A DNA stretch of 64,000 nt from Hypoxylon rubiginosum (lineage: Eukaryota; Ascomycota; Sordariomycetes; Xylariales; Hypoxylaceae). The position numbers and the translations under genes are program-made. Below, piece after piece: positions 22,827 to 33,218 of this stretch (the stretch's first letter is position 1; every line of letters begins with the position of its first letter). The notes below the pieces were generated by a model, which searched no databases, was not told the DNA's origin, and was given only the letters and a program-made list of their open reading frames with translations. Location: assembly GCA_902806565.1 (NCBI GenBank), contig CADCXA010000030.1:1510013-1574012 (forward strand), written 5' to 3'.

Positions 22827-25120
22827 TCAAACAAGTCTAATACTAGACCATCTCGCATCTAGGTAATCCTTAGTATATACTTGGGGATCACTGGCCTTTG
22901 CTGTGTGAATAGAAGTCCGTAGCCTAGACTCAAATATGAGATGCTGCTCTTCCCGTTTCCTCTCATCACTAGCTCCTCCATCGATATTCTCTGTTTCATG
23001 ATGTTTAGGGATTCGTTGTAGAAACGTGTTCAGGATAAGTGGTCTCAGTAGGAGGTAGCCCCCGTCGTCCGGGAATATCTCTGAGTACCGGCGCATAGCG
23101 ACCATCCCGATGCGTCTGAATTCTTCCTTTTTGCATATTTCCGCCTGGGGTTGGCCGGCCTGCTGCAGGGATTGAATAACCAAACCATATATTTCCGTAG
23201 TGTCCGCGTACTTTTCTCTGTCAATGCACATAAGGGGTATGAAGAAAGTCGGAAGGGACTTGTCGAATGGTCCATCAAGTACTACACGATGTTTTCCTCC
23301 CACAAAGTGCACTGCCGATTGATTCAGTTCAGGCTGTTCCCGATCGAGCGACCGTGGCACAAGCGGCTTGGAACCAATGTGGCTAGATGTGTGGTGCACG
23401 CGCTGGAAGCCGATACTAATTTGTTCGGCGTGTTCTTGAATATCTGCTAAGAATATGAGACACCTGAGATAGATGCTGGCGCTACTGATATCCCCAAACT
23501 CGTCCGGGCCGGAAGAAAGTACCGAGGCATTTTCGATCCGCGCTAGTGGTTTTGCGAAAGGTTTAGTGAATGAGGTGATATCACTGGCACTACTATGAGA
23601 CATCAGTTTTTTAAATGGTAGGGACATGCGTATAGGGTAGATTGTCGACGCCCACGACCACGATGGTACGTAGCAGTCGCTCTGCCACTTCCCAGACCTG
23701 GCATGAGGGTAGGTTGTATCAACGTGCCAGAGCAAGTCTAAAATAAGACGGCTCTTCCATAGTCCAGCGATGTACTTGTCCCCATTCATCGAGGCGACTT
23801 GCCGTGCGACACCCGAGAGTGCGATGAGTTTGTCTTTCTGGAATGTCAGGGAACTAAGGGTGTAGTCCTCAACGATCCTGTCCCATATATTGTTTAACGT
23901 GCCGTTGGATAGAGTCATATCCGTTATATTCATCCTGGATCCCGCGCTGTCAGGTGGCATACCATGAGGATAGACCTCGCATGCTCTCATATCATCGCAT
24001 TCCCAGTAGAATTGCTCTTTTGAAAGGTATAAGATTCGTGACGATAGGATTCGTTCTTGAAAGACCCATCCTCTTCGGTTTATAGGCGCTCTTGACACAC
24101 AATCTAGCCACTCGTCTTTATTATATGCCAGCACAACTTGTCGGTCGCTACCATTAATCGTTGGTAACAATAATTTCGGTATCATGGTGGAAGGATCCCT
24201 TATTGGCAGGCCACCAGATTCGGAAGGCCAGCAAATGCTCATCGTGAATAGTGCTCCCATGTAAACGTCAACCATGGTGGCAGCCTCACGGTGAAAGTCT
24301 TGGACCGAATCCTGCAATATGCACAGCGAATCAACCCAGAGATAACGGATGGACAATGCGCGACAGAGAGATATGACATGCTGATAATCCATAGGTAACA
24401 TATTGTCGGGTTGGGCGGCTTGAAGCTGACCGAGAGTTTTCTGTTTGAGCTTGGGAACGACAGGAGTCCAGCGGTGGCTTAGAGCAACATATTGGTATCT
24501 GGTGGATGTGCCAGTCGTAATGACTATATTCCATGTCTTCGCCTGCCGATCGTGCAGATCGATGAGCCTTGTAGGCGATTTTACACCAGCCTTGGCCATT
24601 GCTTCCTGGCGAGCCAAACAGGCCGGATGGGAGCGCATACAGTTCTCTGACCAATGATTAATCTGTGCGATAGAAGCTTCAGACATCGGATTATCACTGA
24701 GGTGCGCTGTCCTAATAGGTCCAGATTCAGCTAAAGTATTTACATTAGTACCAGGTAGATATAGTGTGTCTCATCAGCGAATAACATTATACCTCGAAAA
24801 TAATAATCTCCTAAATGTGTCGACTTCATCCATTTGGTGACACCGATCTCAACAATAGCTTGGCAGTCTTGGGTATTACGAAATTCGGCATCTGGATCAT
24901 GGAATATGATAACCAAGCGTCCACCTAAATGTGCCCCTCTTATGATAGTGCTCTGACCGAGCGTTACAATAGAAGGACGTATGCTACGCCAAGCTGTAAT
25001 ACAGATGGGACACTTCGCCTCAATAGAAGCGTTGAATGACGCCCATGAATTGTGCATTGGACGGTTTCCCCGCCACGAGGCAAGCAGACACAGACGCTGA
25101 CATACCTTGCACGCCTCCAT
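22827..25120 (-). CDS. HET-domain protein (heterokaryon incompatibility)
   Basis: Cytoplasmic incompatibility-type protein. Two exons, 25120-24793 and 24730-22827, separated by a 62-bp intron with branch TACTAAT, give 743 residues with the phase closing exactly. The N-terminus carries two cysteine pairs (CKVC at 4-7 and a KCPIC motif near residue 38) before the usual HET preamble. HET motifs are all present: YVALSHRW (about 190-197), YLWVDSLCILQDS (about 239-251), and RRGWVFQERILSSR (about 328-341). A further tryptophan-rich motif, YVPSWSWAS, is also typical. The C-terminal 250 residues are unassigned. The ATG at 25120 is the first in frame; the frame extends upstream only through a TTG. No sign of disruption. 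Confidence 0.9.
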
Positions 25121-25441
25121 TATCGTAGTGTCGGCACCACAGTACAACCAAGAGTCTTAGATTAGGGTAAGAGGAGTAAAAAGGAGTATAATGGAGTTGA
25201 TGCAGAGAACAAACGTGCCATCTGTGCGATTTAATAGAAGTAGGTGGCTGAAATTCTGAGGGCTTACACGTAGTAGGCTGAGCTGAGCCTACATATTTGC
25301 ATATTGCCACAGGGCGATGCACTAATACCTGCCAATGAAGGTAAACCACGTGTGAGGGCGGGAGGGGTTTATCAAAACATGTAGGTAGGTCGAAGCGCTA
25401 TCGATGTGTTATACAAATCTATTCCTGCATTAACGGAAGCT
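25121..25441. other. Intergenic spacer upstream of the HET gene
   Basis: About 320 bp between the start of the minus-strand HET gene and the stop codon of the glycosylasparaginase gene. No gene seen; it holds the HET promoter and the asparaginase 3' end. Confidence 0.5.
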
Positions 25442-26581
25442 TCATCGTAAATCCGCCGCCGCGTCGGCGATAGGCGGCACGCTCACGACAACCGTCTCAT
25501 TCATCCCGCCGCCGCGATACGCATACGTAAACGTCCACCCGGACCCCGCGCCCCCGTGGTCCCCCTTATTGTTCACGACGACGATCCCGCTCTGGACGTC
25601 GGGGTACTTGCGCAGCATGCGGCGCACGGCGTCCTCGGCCGCCTCCCGGGGCGCCATGCCTTGACGCAAATTCTCGACGGCCTGGTAGCACGGCAGGAAG
25701 CGCATCATGACGTCGCCGTCGCCCGTGGCGCCGCATCCGCCCGCGTCGCCGTCGACGTACGACCCGCTGCCCGTGATGGGCCCGTCGCCCACGCGCCCGG
25801 GCACCTTGCGGCCGGCGCCGTTCGTCGACGTGCCGGCCGCCATCGAGTCACCCGACGCGTGCAGCGCGATCATGGAGATGGTGTCGTGGCCCTCGGGCTT
25901 GCTGTCATGCACCTGCGGATCGAGGACCGTCTGCGGGGCGTACGGGCCGCACGAGCTGGACGGGTCGGGCGCCACGTTGATGCGGTAGTTGGGCTGGCAG
26001 CCGCCGGCCTTCCACTGCGCGCACGACGCGGCCGAGGCCTCCGTCGTCAGGTTCTGCGCGGCGAACCCGTTCGACAGCGCGAAGTCGGTCGCGAAGTCGC
26101 CCGCCAGCAGCGTGTGCGTGGTGTGCTCCAGCACGGCCCGCGCGACGGAGACGGCGTCTTTGACGCGCCGGAGGGCGGCCACCGCGCCCGACTTCATGGT
26201 CGTGCCGTCCATTATCATGGCGTCGAGTGTGGTCTACGCGGACTGAGTATTTCTGTAGGTACCTGGACGGTATTTGTATTTTGGATGAGTTTATCTCACC
26301 TCACAATTCTCATCTGGCGAGCCGCCGTAGCCTACGCTCCCGTCGCACTGGTTGGCCTCGCAGGTAGAACATCCAATCTCAACGGCATCGAGAGCCGACG
26401 TTTCGGGCTTTAGCAAAGACAGGTACGCGGCATCTGTAGCAGCGGTAAACGGGCCACCCCACGTGTTGATGACCATTGGTAGCCCCGGCGAGTTGCTAGT
26501 GTCGTTTGCATTGCTCGCGACAATTGACGTTGACAGCCAAAGGATGAGCGGAGTTAACCGGAGGTCCCAAAGGTGCGCCAT
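25442..26581 (-). CDS. N(4)-(beta-N-acetylglucosaminyl)-L-asparaginase (glycosylasparaginase), secreted or vacuolar
   Basis: Ntn-hydrolase that cleaves the GlcNAc-Asn bond during glycoprotein breakdown. Two exons, 26581-26300 and 26233-25442, give 357 residues, close to the usual family length (about 340). Residues 1-26 look like a signal peptide ([25 protein letters not shown] cut into N-region, hydrophobic core and small residues). Family motifs are NTWGGPF near the mature N-terminus, [13 protein letters not shown], and the autocleavage site GHDTISM, where Thr212 becomes the catalytic N-terminal residue of the beta chain. The substrate loop [16 protein letters not shown] is intact. An alternative in-frame ATG at about 26669 would add an N-terminal hydrophobic segment. 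The 3' exon is markedly GC-rich. Confidence 0.9.
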
Positions 26582-27034
26582 GATGACAATGAAAAAGAAC
26601 ACTATGGAGATGAGATACCGAGGTCTGGTGAATGGCGTGACCCGGTGGGAAGAAGAAGTCTTCGACATTGGAACATGGTCGGTCAACATAAGTCGCAGTT
26701 GATATCGTCGTTCCAGAACCAGAAGCCAAGCTTTCTCCAATTCCTTATCATTTTGTTGTTGATGGTTGATGGGGTGGTATCAGGTATGTTCCTAACCCGC
26801 CCAGGCAGCTGGGAAAAAATCACCCTGGAATTTATTTCCCCACAGGGAACCATCCAAGCATTACTAAGAAGCAAGCTTGATTTCAGCGTCGTTTTACGAT
26901 TGAAATAGGTAGCTGTACATCGTTTGATTTCAGCAGCGAGCCTCATAGTTCGGTGTATTGGATGTAAGTACTGAAAATGCAACGTGGGTATTAGGTAATT
27001 TATAATACATCTTGTTCGTCTAATGTCCTCGCAC
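26582..27034. other. Intergenic spacer between glycosylasparaginase and type III PKS
   Basis: About 450 bp; the part next to 26581 is open in the glycosylasparaginase frame and may be leader or an N-terminal extension. No independent gene is seen. Confidence 0.5.
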
Positions 27035-28460
27035 TCAGTCTAGTTCCACGTTGGCAAGCGCTTCGTTGATGAACACGTCGTTTAGGGTCAGTCCTCCTTC
27101 ACCTTGAGTGTTCGTGGACCCAGGCGTTCCCGGGATCGACTCCCGAGATTCGACACTCGCCCAATCCACATCTTCTTCGCCAACTTCGCTCCTACTAGCC
27201 TCACTGTCGGTCTCAGGAGGAGTTTGCATTCCACGACGCCCCGCGCAGCGTTTCAGCATGCACATCTCAATGGCGATACCTGGACCGAAAGCGCATCCAA
27301 CCACGTAATCCCGGACGCGACCCTCAGGTGCCACTGCGTCCATATCTTTACTCCGGAGCCGGTCCATTACACTGAAAATAGTCGCCGAGCTCGAATTTCC
27401 GTGGTTCATGTATCGGTCGTAGCTGGCGCGCATATGCTCTGGTGAGATACCCATCACCCTCTCGGCGCCAGTTAAGATAGTCAGGCCACCTGGGTGCATC
27501 GCCCAGTCGAAGTCATGCGCCTCTTGGTATTCAGCAGGCAGGCCCGGGACGCTTTCTAATAACTCGATGAAGCTTGGTTTAAGAATTTCGGTCGCTAGCT
27601 TCGGGACTCGAGGTGAGAGCACCACTTTCCAGCCAACCGGATCCACGTCAAACCCCAGGTCGGTCTCAGTATCGGGGATGATCTTGTGTTCCCACCCGAG
27701 CAATTCGTAAATTGGCTCAGCCGTCGGAAGCCCGATTCCGTTACTAAGCACCAAGGCAGAGGCACAATCTGAGAAGAGGCAAGCTCCGATGCGCGTTTCT
27801 TGCAGCTCGTCGATACTGCTCAGTTCGCTGCGGACCATCGTCGTACTCACTTCGAGTGTAACACACAAGATCCTCGCAGGTTTTCTCCTCATGGAATGGC
27901 CCAGAGCTAAATTTGCGGCCGTACGCAGTGTCGCCAACCCACCCGCACAGCCGACCCCATGCAATAACACCTTCTCTACTTGATGGGTAATGCCCAACCC
28001 TTTTGCGACGAAATGATCAAATCCCGGGTTGGCGCTATCGGTGCATGTCGTGGAAACTATGTGAGTGATCTGCGAAATATCGATCCCAGCTTCGGCGATA
28101 GCTTTCCGAGAGGCCTCGACAGCTAGGGGAACCCCGTCTGATATGAATAACCTGTGAAGTTCCGCTATTGACGGTGGTTCGGGGTGGTTTACCACGTCAT
28201 GATCCGAGGTACCAACAGATGAGCGAGTGTCGATACCTGTGAACCTGTTTATTGAGAGTACCTTCTGCATGCTAAAGCCAGTACTCATTAGTACATGAGG
28301 CGAGAAGCATGATAAAGTTAGGTACCTACGCAGGAGAGTCGGGATGATATCTAGTGGCCAGCTTATGTAACTCGTCTGGCTTGAGAGAATTCGGGGGATA
28401 TTGAGCTCCCAAGCCGATGACTGAGAGACCCAGCTCTTCAAACGTGTTGGGTGACGCCAT
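27035..28460 (-). CDS. Type III polyketide synthase (chalcone synthase-like, fungal)
   Basis: Makes alkylresorcinol, pyrone or resorcylic-acid type products from acyl-CoA starters and malonyl-CoA; the product cannot be predicted here. Two exons, 28460-28330 and 28271-27035, give 455 residues. Intron 1 (58 bp, branch CTAAT) splices SPA to MQKVLSINRFTGIDTRSS, a conserved start of fungal type III PKSs, and the N-terminus GLSVIGLGAQYPPNS confirms the ATG at 28460. The catalytic triad is complete: Cys152 in HGVGCAGG, His303 in WAMHPGG, Asn336 in GNSSSATIF. The C-terminal 60 residues are an acidic, Ser/Pro-rich tail of low conservation. The nearest neighbours are a glycosylasparaginase on the same strand and a divergent small membrane protein; no P450 or methyltransferase lies next to it. 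Confidence 0.95.
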
Positions 28461-29860
28461 CCTATAGAGCAGCGTACCGAGTTTTTACGTATCTTAGCCG
28501 TCGGGATCCCTTCAGTGAGCTTTGTGGCTAGCAGCAAACGGCAGAGAGTGAATGGAATAGAGAGCTCCCGAAAATATCAGCTCAAGACAACGGTTGGTAT
28601 TACTTGAGTGTGTAATGAGAGCGTAATTCTGATAGGTTATTTCTGGTTGGGCAAAACTAATAAGTGAAGAAAGGAGAGAAAGAGAGATGCCAAGACATTT
28701 AACGACGAGGCCGGGGTGCCGTGGACCGAGGAACAAGAAGCTGAGAGGGAGCCGACCACTTGGTAAGTTGCCCAATATAGGCAAAGTTCAAGCGTTTGGC
28801 GTTTCGTCGGAGCGGATGCTACAAGATAAGCCCATCGTACGCGGTGGTGGGAATTATGGTAGTAGTTGTTGATCATGAAACAATTATGACACAGGTCATG
28901 GCAAGCTCAAGGCGCACCGTTACCAGATACTTAGGGGTACATCACCTGCCTGATCTGTGCTATGAGCTAGTGGATGTTAGTGCGGTTCAGCTCAGGCACC
29001 CGGCAGCTTACCTGCTGTATTCAGGGGCGAAGAGTGCTATGGCTGCAGGAAACAGGCGGTGCCTTAGATGCATACCCCGCTATCGTCTGATGTACCTCCA
29101 TGTACACAGAAATGGAAGACTCGTTCCGGGTAGATTGTCTCGTCACCCGTCATCTATCTGATCTACTGCAATGCCCGCCAGACGTGGCTTAGTGGTGATA
29201 ATTCCACTATCCCTGAAATCATGAATCATCATAGCCGCTACTCGTCTTACCAAATTGGAATCCTGATCGAGCATACAGTAACACTAGCAGACCAGTAGCA
29301 CGAGCGCCTTATGAACCAGCCGATCCAGTTGTTTAGGCCGTTTACTCGGATGGTTTAATAGGGAGCTCAGGTTCGATTCCTAGCGTTAATAGCTCAGTTT
29401 AGGTACATAGTTACGTGGCCTAGCTAAGCCTCAAGCACCTATATTCGATCACCTTCTGTTCTGTTGGTCTACTTGAAGGGTTCTTCCTTTTGCCTTATCT
29501 CGCCTAAATATGCTTAAAGTGTCGTATTCGGTGACATTTCAGCACAGTTTTCACCAGGAGCTCAATCTGACATGGATTCTATGCAAGGGGCAGGGGTTCG
29601 CGCACGACCCCTGGCCCCCATGCCAAAGCCCCTCGTCTGTAGGTTATTTGCACGTGCTTTTTTACTCGTTTCGAGATGTTACGGGCCGTCAGCTTCAGTC
29701 TAGATTTTACCCCTATTACCTAATTTTTTTTTTTACCCTCCTCGCATCTCTCCATCATCTGGTCTGAACAACACTTCATCTCAGCAGGAACCTGTCGGAC
29801 GTCGCAGCATCTTTCTGCTAGGTTATAATCGCTAACAAGTCATTGAATCCATCGCACGCA
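28461..29860. other. Divergent intergenic region between the type III PKS and a membrane protein
   Basis: 1.4 kb without a supportable gene. It should contain both promoters. One exact match to the pol III B-box consensus (GGTTCGATTCC, 29370-29380) is present without a complete tRNA around it. Confidence 0.5.
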
Positions 29861-30256
29861 ATGATTTTGGCCAAATTGCCGTTCGCCGCACACGCTCTAA
29901 TTGAAACAGCTGCGGCCGTATCATTCATTCTCAGCCCTGACAAGCAGCTTCCCGGATGCAATACTGCTGCGAAGCTCATTCTGCGCCAGTATGGCGGCCT
30001 GCTGTTATCAACTAATCTGATATGCATCATCATTCTCTTCGAGCCCGGCTTCACCGATGTGACTAGGCTCTTCGCAGCGGCACTGGGGACTTACCACGTT
30101 TGGCCGTGCTATCGTGCCTACATTCGCATTCGCCATGACACAGGGGTATCGGGCAAAGAGCAGCCTACATTGGGCGGCCCTCTGTTGCATTTGATAGTGC
30201 ATCTGACCTGTCTGGCGATGTTCGCGTGGGCTTACATGTCATCTGAAATACCGTGA
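29861..30256 (+). CDS. Small integral membrane protein of unknown function
   Basis: Single-exon frame of 131 residues starting at ATG 29861 (MILAKLPFAAHALIET); the frame is open a few codons upstream but only with TTG. Four hydrophobic segments are visible: about 5-24, 44-65, 70-90 and 108-127, separated by short polar loops, so a four-helix membrane protein is likely. The pattern HALIETAAAVSFIL, AAKLILRQYGGLLL and HVWPCYRAYIRI looks conserved-protein-like, and I believe similar small proteins occur in other ascomycetes, but I cannot name a family. It is transcribed away from the type III PKS; a functional link is only conjecture. Confidence 0.65.
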   Translation: MILAKLPFAAHALIETAAAVSFILSPDKQLPGCNTAAKLILRQYGGLLLSTNLICIIILFEPGFTDVTRLFAAALGTYHVWPCYRAYIRIRHDTGVSGKEQPTLGGPLLHLIVHLTCLAMFAWAYMSSEIP

Positions 30257-30433
30257 GAAGCAATTTCTCAGACACCTGCGGAAACTCGAGTATCGATTGT
30301 ACAAGAACAGAGTCGAAAAGGAGAAAATATCGCACGCCAAGAATGTGCTCTACATATTAAATTTCTAATACATAGTGGGAACTCAGATATGTTGAGCGAC
30401 CTGTCTGTTATTTTGAGTCTCTGCATCGCACCA

Positions 30434-32881
30434 TTACACCCCGGCCGGTCCCGGTGAATCGGATTCTTGTCGCGAGTTCGTCGACATGGTGTTCCAGGCT
30501 AGCTTAAACATTCGGTCGGCTTTACAGAACTCAGTAAGCTATGACGAAGTTAAGGTCAGCCGGATGGATTATAACTTACCTTGTGCATTGCTGAGGTTCA
30601 GATATCTGAATCCACGCTCATACTTGTAAACATTGCGTTTCCCATTCTCCTCAATCTGAACCACGTACGTGGGCCCTGAGTAGTCCAGCTTGCCTGAAGG
30701 CGAGTCGAAGAAATCTTCGATCAAGACTTGGCTAACGACAGTGCATTTATTGCGACTCTCGATGATCAGCCGGTGTCGCCCCTGAGTATTGGTGGTCACT
30801 GTTACGTCAGCATCGGAGATGTATATGTTGTCACATTCAACTCTGGCAACTCGTCTAACAAAGAACACATTAGACAAGATCTATTCGACATCATTATGTA
30901 TTGGGGAGACTCACAAGCGAAATGCTGCCATCTCGTCTGACCTTGGGTACTGGAGGCTTCTGATGAACAGTTCCATTCGCATGTCCTCTAGCTTCTTGTG
31001 CAGCTCTCTTGCAGCTTTCATTTTGATACTGTTAGCTTCTGGCCTCATCCAAGGGTAATCACTTTTCGACATATACCTTCTCTGCTTGTGAGTTGAATAG
31101 TGACGCCCACGCAATCCAAGCTAACTGTACGTTCATCTTCAAAAGTACCTGTTGTATCGATCGATTCTATTCGTAGGAGTGCATTGTTCTCCTCTAGCTT
31201 TAAGATCGTATTACGCCGCACTATTTATCAAGATTAGATCATACTTTTGTCTAGAATTCGTGCTTTCAGACTCACAGTGTAGAGTGTTGCTAAGCACGTC
31301 ATCCTGTCCCTCTTCGTCCTGCTGATCATATGAAATCAAGACCTCCGCATATTCCAAGGGATGTAGCGGCTCTGCCTGGCCCGTCCTCATCGCCGAACTC
31401 AGGTTCAGGGTCTGGTACTGCAAGATCTGAATGTTTTCGATCCATTTACGGGAGTGAGACCTGCCACCATGGTTGAAAGTAACCGACTCGACCGATCTCT
31501 GCGCAATTTTGAGCTCTCTAGAAGATTAATTCCTAACGTTAGAAGATATATCCTCGAGCTTATGAAGCTAGAATGCATACCCAATTGAAGCAAGGATGCG
31601 CTCTTCTTCCGTATCAGCTGATATATACGTGAGACTATTGCCGGAACTTTGGTTTAGAATCATATCCGCTCGTCTAATTGCTAGATCTTGTAGGATAACT
31701 TCTTCCAAAATTCGAATATCTTCAATATCTTTAGTAATGAAACCGATGAAATGATGAAGAGAATATTCACTGACACTCCGGGTTGATGTTGATGATGTAA
31801 AGTATGACGAGCTGGTTAGTAGCTCTGTTGCTCGCCTTATAGATGATCCAGGATCTTTCTGCTGCCGCAAGTCGGACAGGGAAGGTCAAATGAGACACTG
31901 CGAACTAATTAGCCTCTGTTTATCTTGATCCAGTATCAGGTGAACTGACGCTCATATCTTTGGACCATAGTTTGATGTGAACTAGAGCCCCCTTGACTCT
32001 GACAGGAACAGCCGAACATTGGCTTAACCGTTGGGCTCGCAGACATAGATGTGAAAGTTTGATTGTCGCCGCGGTTGAGATATGCCTTAGGGCAAAGGAT
32101 TTCTCTTCCTTTATTTGTTCCAATGGCAAGTTGAAATGTGTGATAAGAATTATGTGTATGAATGGCCCTGCCATCCGATGAGTTGTCCGCTAGACTTATT
32201 TTCGTCATGGTATCGCCGTTCTTGATACCCATCGCACCCTTTAGATTATCTTCGTACCATTCGTATAGCTCTTTGACCATATCAGAAGTCTTTTCGACGG
32301 ATTTCCGGATACTGGTCGACTGGGAACTGATGCAGGTTAGCATCAATGCCTCGGCAACTTAAACATAACACAATATACCTGGCGGTAATCCCAATCAGCA
32401 AATTTAGGCTGTTGGTGTGTATCATTATTTGACTTCGGAGAGCATCTAGGTCCCCCTTTTCTGTTGTCCATTCGATCTTTCTCCAGTTTCTAATCACAAA
32501 CTGGTTCCATATTTCTAACCTGGAGGTGGTCGGTGTTGGGGTAGACTGGATGCCTATTATGCTGTACTTTTTAACAATGCTTTCAAGATGCTTCAATGTC
32601 TGGAAGCAATTTTCAAGAATATTGTCGATTATATTCTGGCTGCGTGGTTGCCCCTCTGATCTCAGGGGCGTTGATGCAGAAGATACGGCTCTCGCGTCGA
32701 TATCTCCTCTCTCGCAGGCGTTTCCAATTGCTTCTAATGCGGCGCTCAACGAATAGAGTTGATTCTCCACTTCACAGAACTCGGCTGGGGCGGACTTTCG
32801 TCCTTTCGTGAATGTCTGGGCCAACCTCCAGGTGATCTGGGTCATCAGTACAACGTCGCCGATTGAAACCTGAAACGCCAT
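30434..32881 (-). CDS. Conserved fungal protein with HeLo-like N-terminal region, nine exons
   Basis: Member of a widespread but uncharacterised filamentous-fungal protein family. Exons: 32881-32379, 32326-31950, 31897-31775, 31728-31581, 31517-31276, 31220-31077, 31014-30915, 30854-30580 and 30519-30434, totalling 665 residues; every phase closes. The N-terminal 165 residues (SIGDVVLMTQITWRLAQTF, then EVENQLYSLSAALEAI and FQTLKHLESIVKKY) resemble the helical HeLo-like/NLR N-terminal modules of fungi. Late motifs are KKLEDMRMELFIRSLQYPRSD, cut here to its core LEDMRMELF, and NKCTVVSQVLIEDFF. The end is ADRMFKLAWN plus a short polar tail. The junction of exons 3 and 4 uses a non-canonical AAAG acceptor and is the weakest point. 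No NTPase or ankyrin part follows, so if the N-terminus is an effector domain it lacks an attached sensor. Its promoter is shared with the divergent VIT/VWA gene. Confidence 0.75.
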
Positions 32882-33218
32882 TGGTAAGACTGATTACCGA
32901 AAGATAGGACTTTGGTTGAAAGGTTGACAGGACAATTTCAAACCTCGTAGCGAGGAAGTCAGATGCTTTAACTATTCTGCCCTAATTATGCCTTGCCATG
33001 TTGTGCAATGGTTGCATTAATGCAATAAGCTGCATGTTAGGCAGCCATCCCAGGGCTGTTATTTTTAGAATTGCCCAGAATTGGAGTTCTCATAGTGGTC
33101 GGGCGATTGTATCCTCTACTTAACATATATCCTCCGTCTTAAATATTCGTCAAAGTTCTAATTGCTGACCGCTTTTCATTCCGTCATATCCAGCAACAGC
33201 CCCTAAAGTGAACGAATT
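32882..33218. promoter_or_regulatory. Bidirectional intergenic promoter region
   Basis: 337 bp separate the starts of the minus-strand HeLo-like gene and the plus-strand VIT/VWA gene. No further gene fits. Both promoters must lie here, so the two may be co-regulated. Individual elements are not clear. Confidence 0.5.

Noticed and set aside
28796..29161. Open frame of 121 codons in the PKS/membrane-protein divergent region
   Set aside because: Composition is unlike the neighbouring genes and no motif or family resemblance is seen.
25442..30256. A compact polyketide gene cluster around the type III PKS
   Set aside because: The neighbours are a glycosylasparaginase and a small membrane protein; no tailoring enzyme, transporter or regulator adjoins the PKS.
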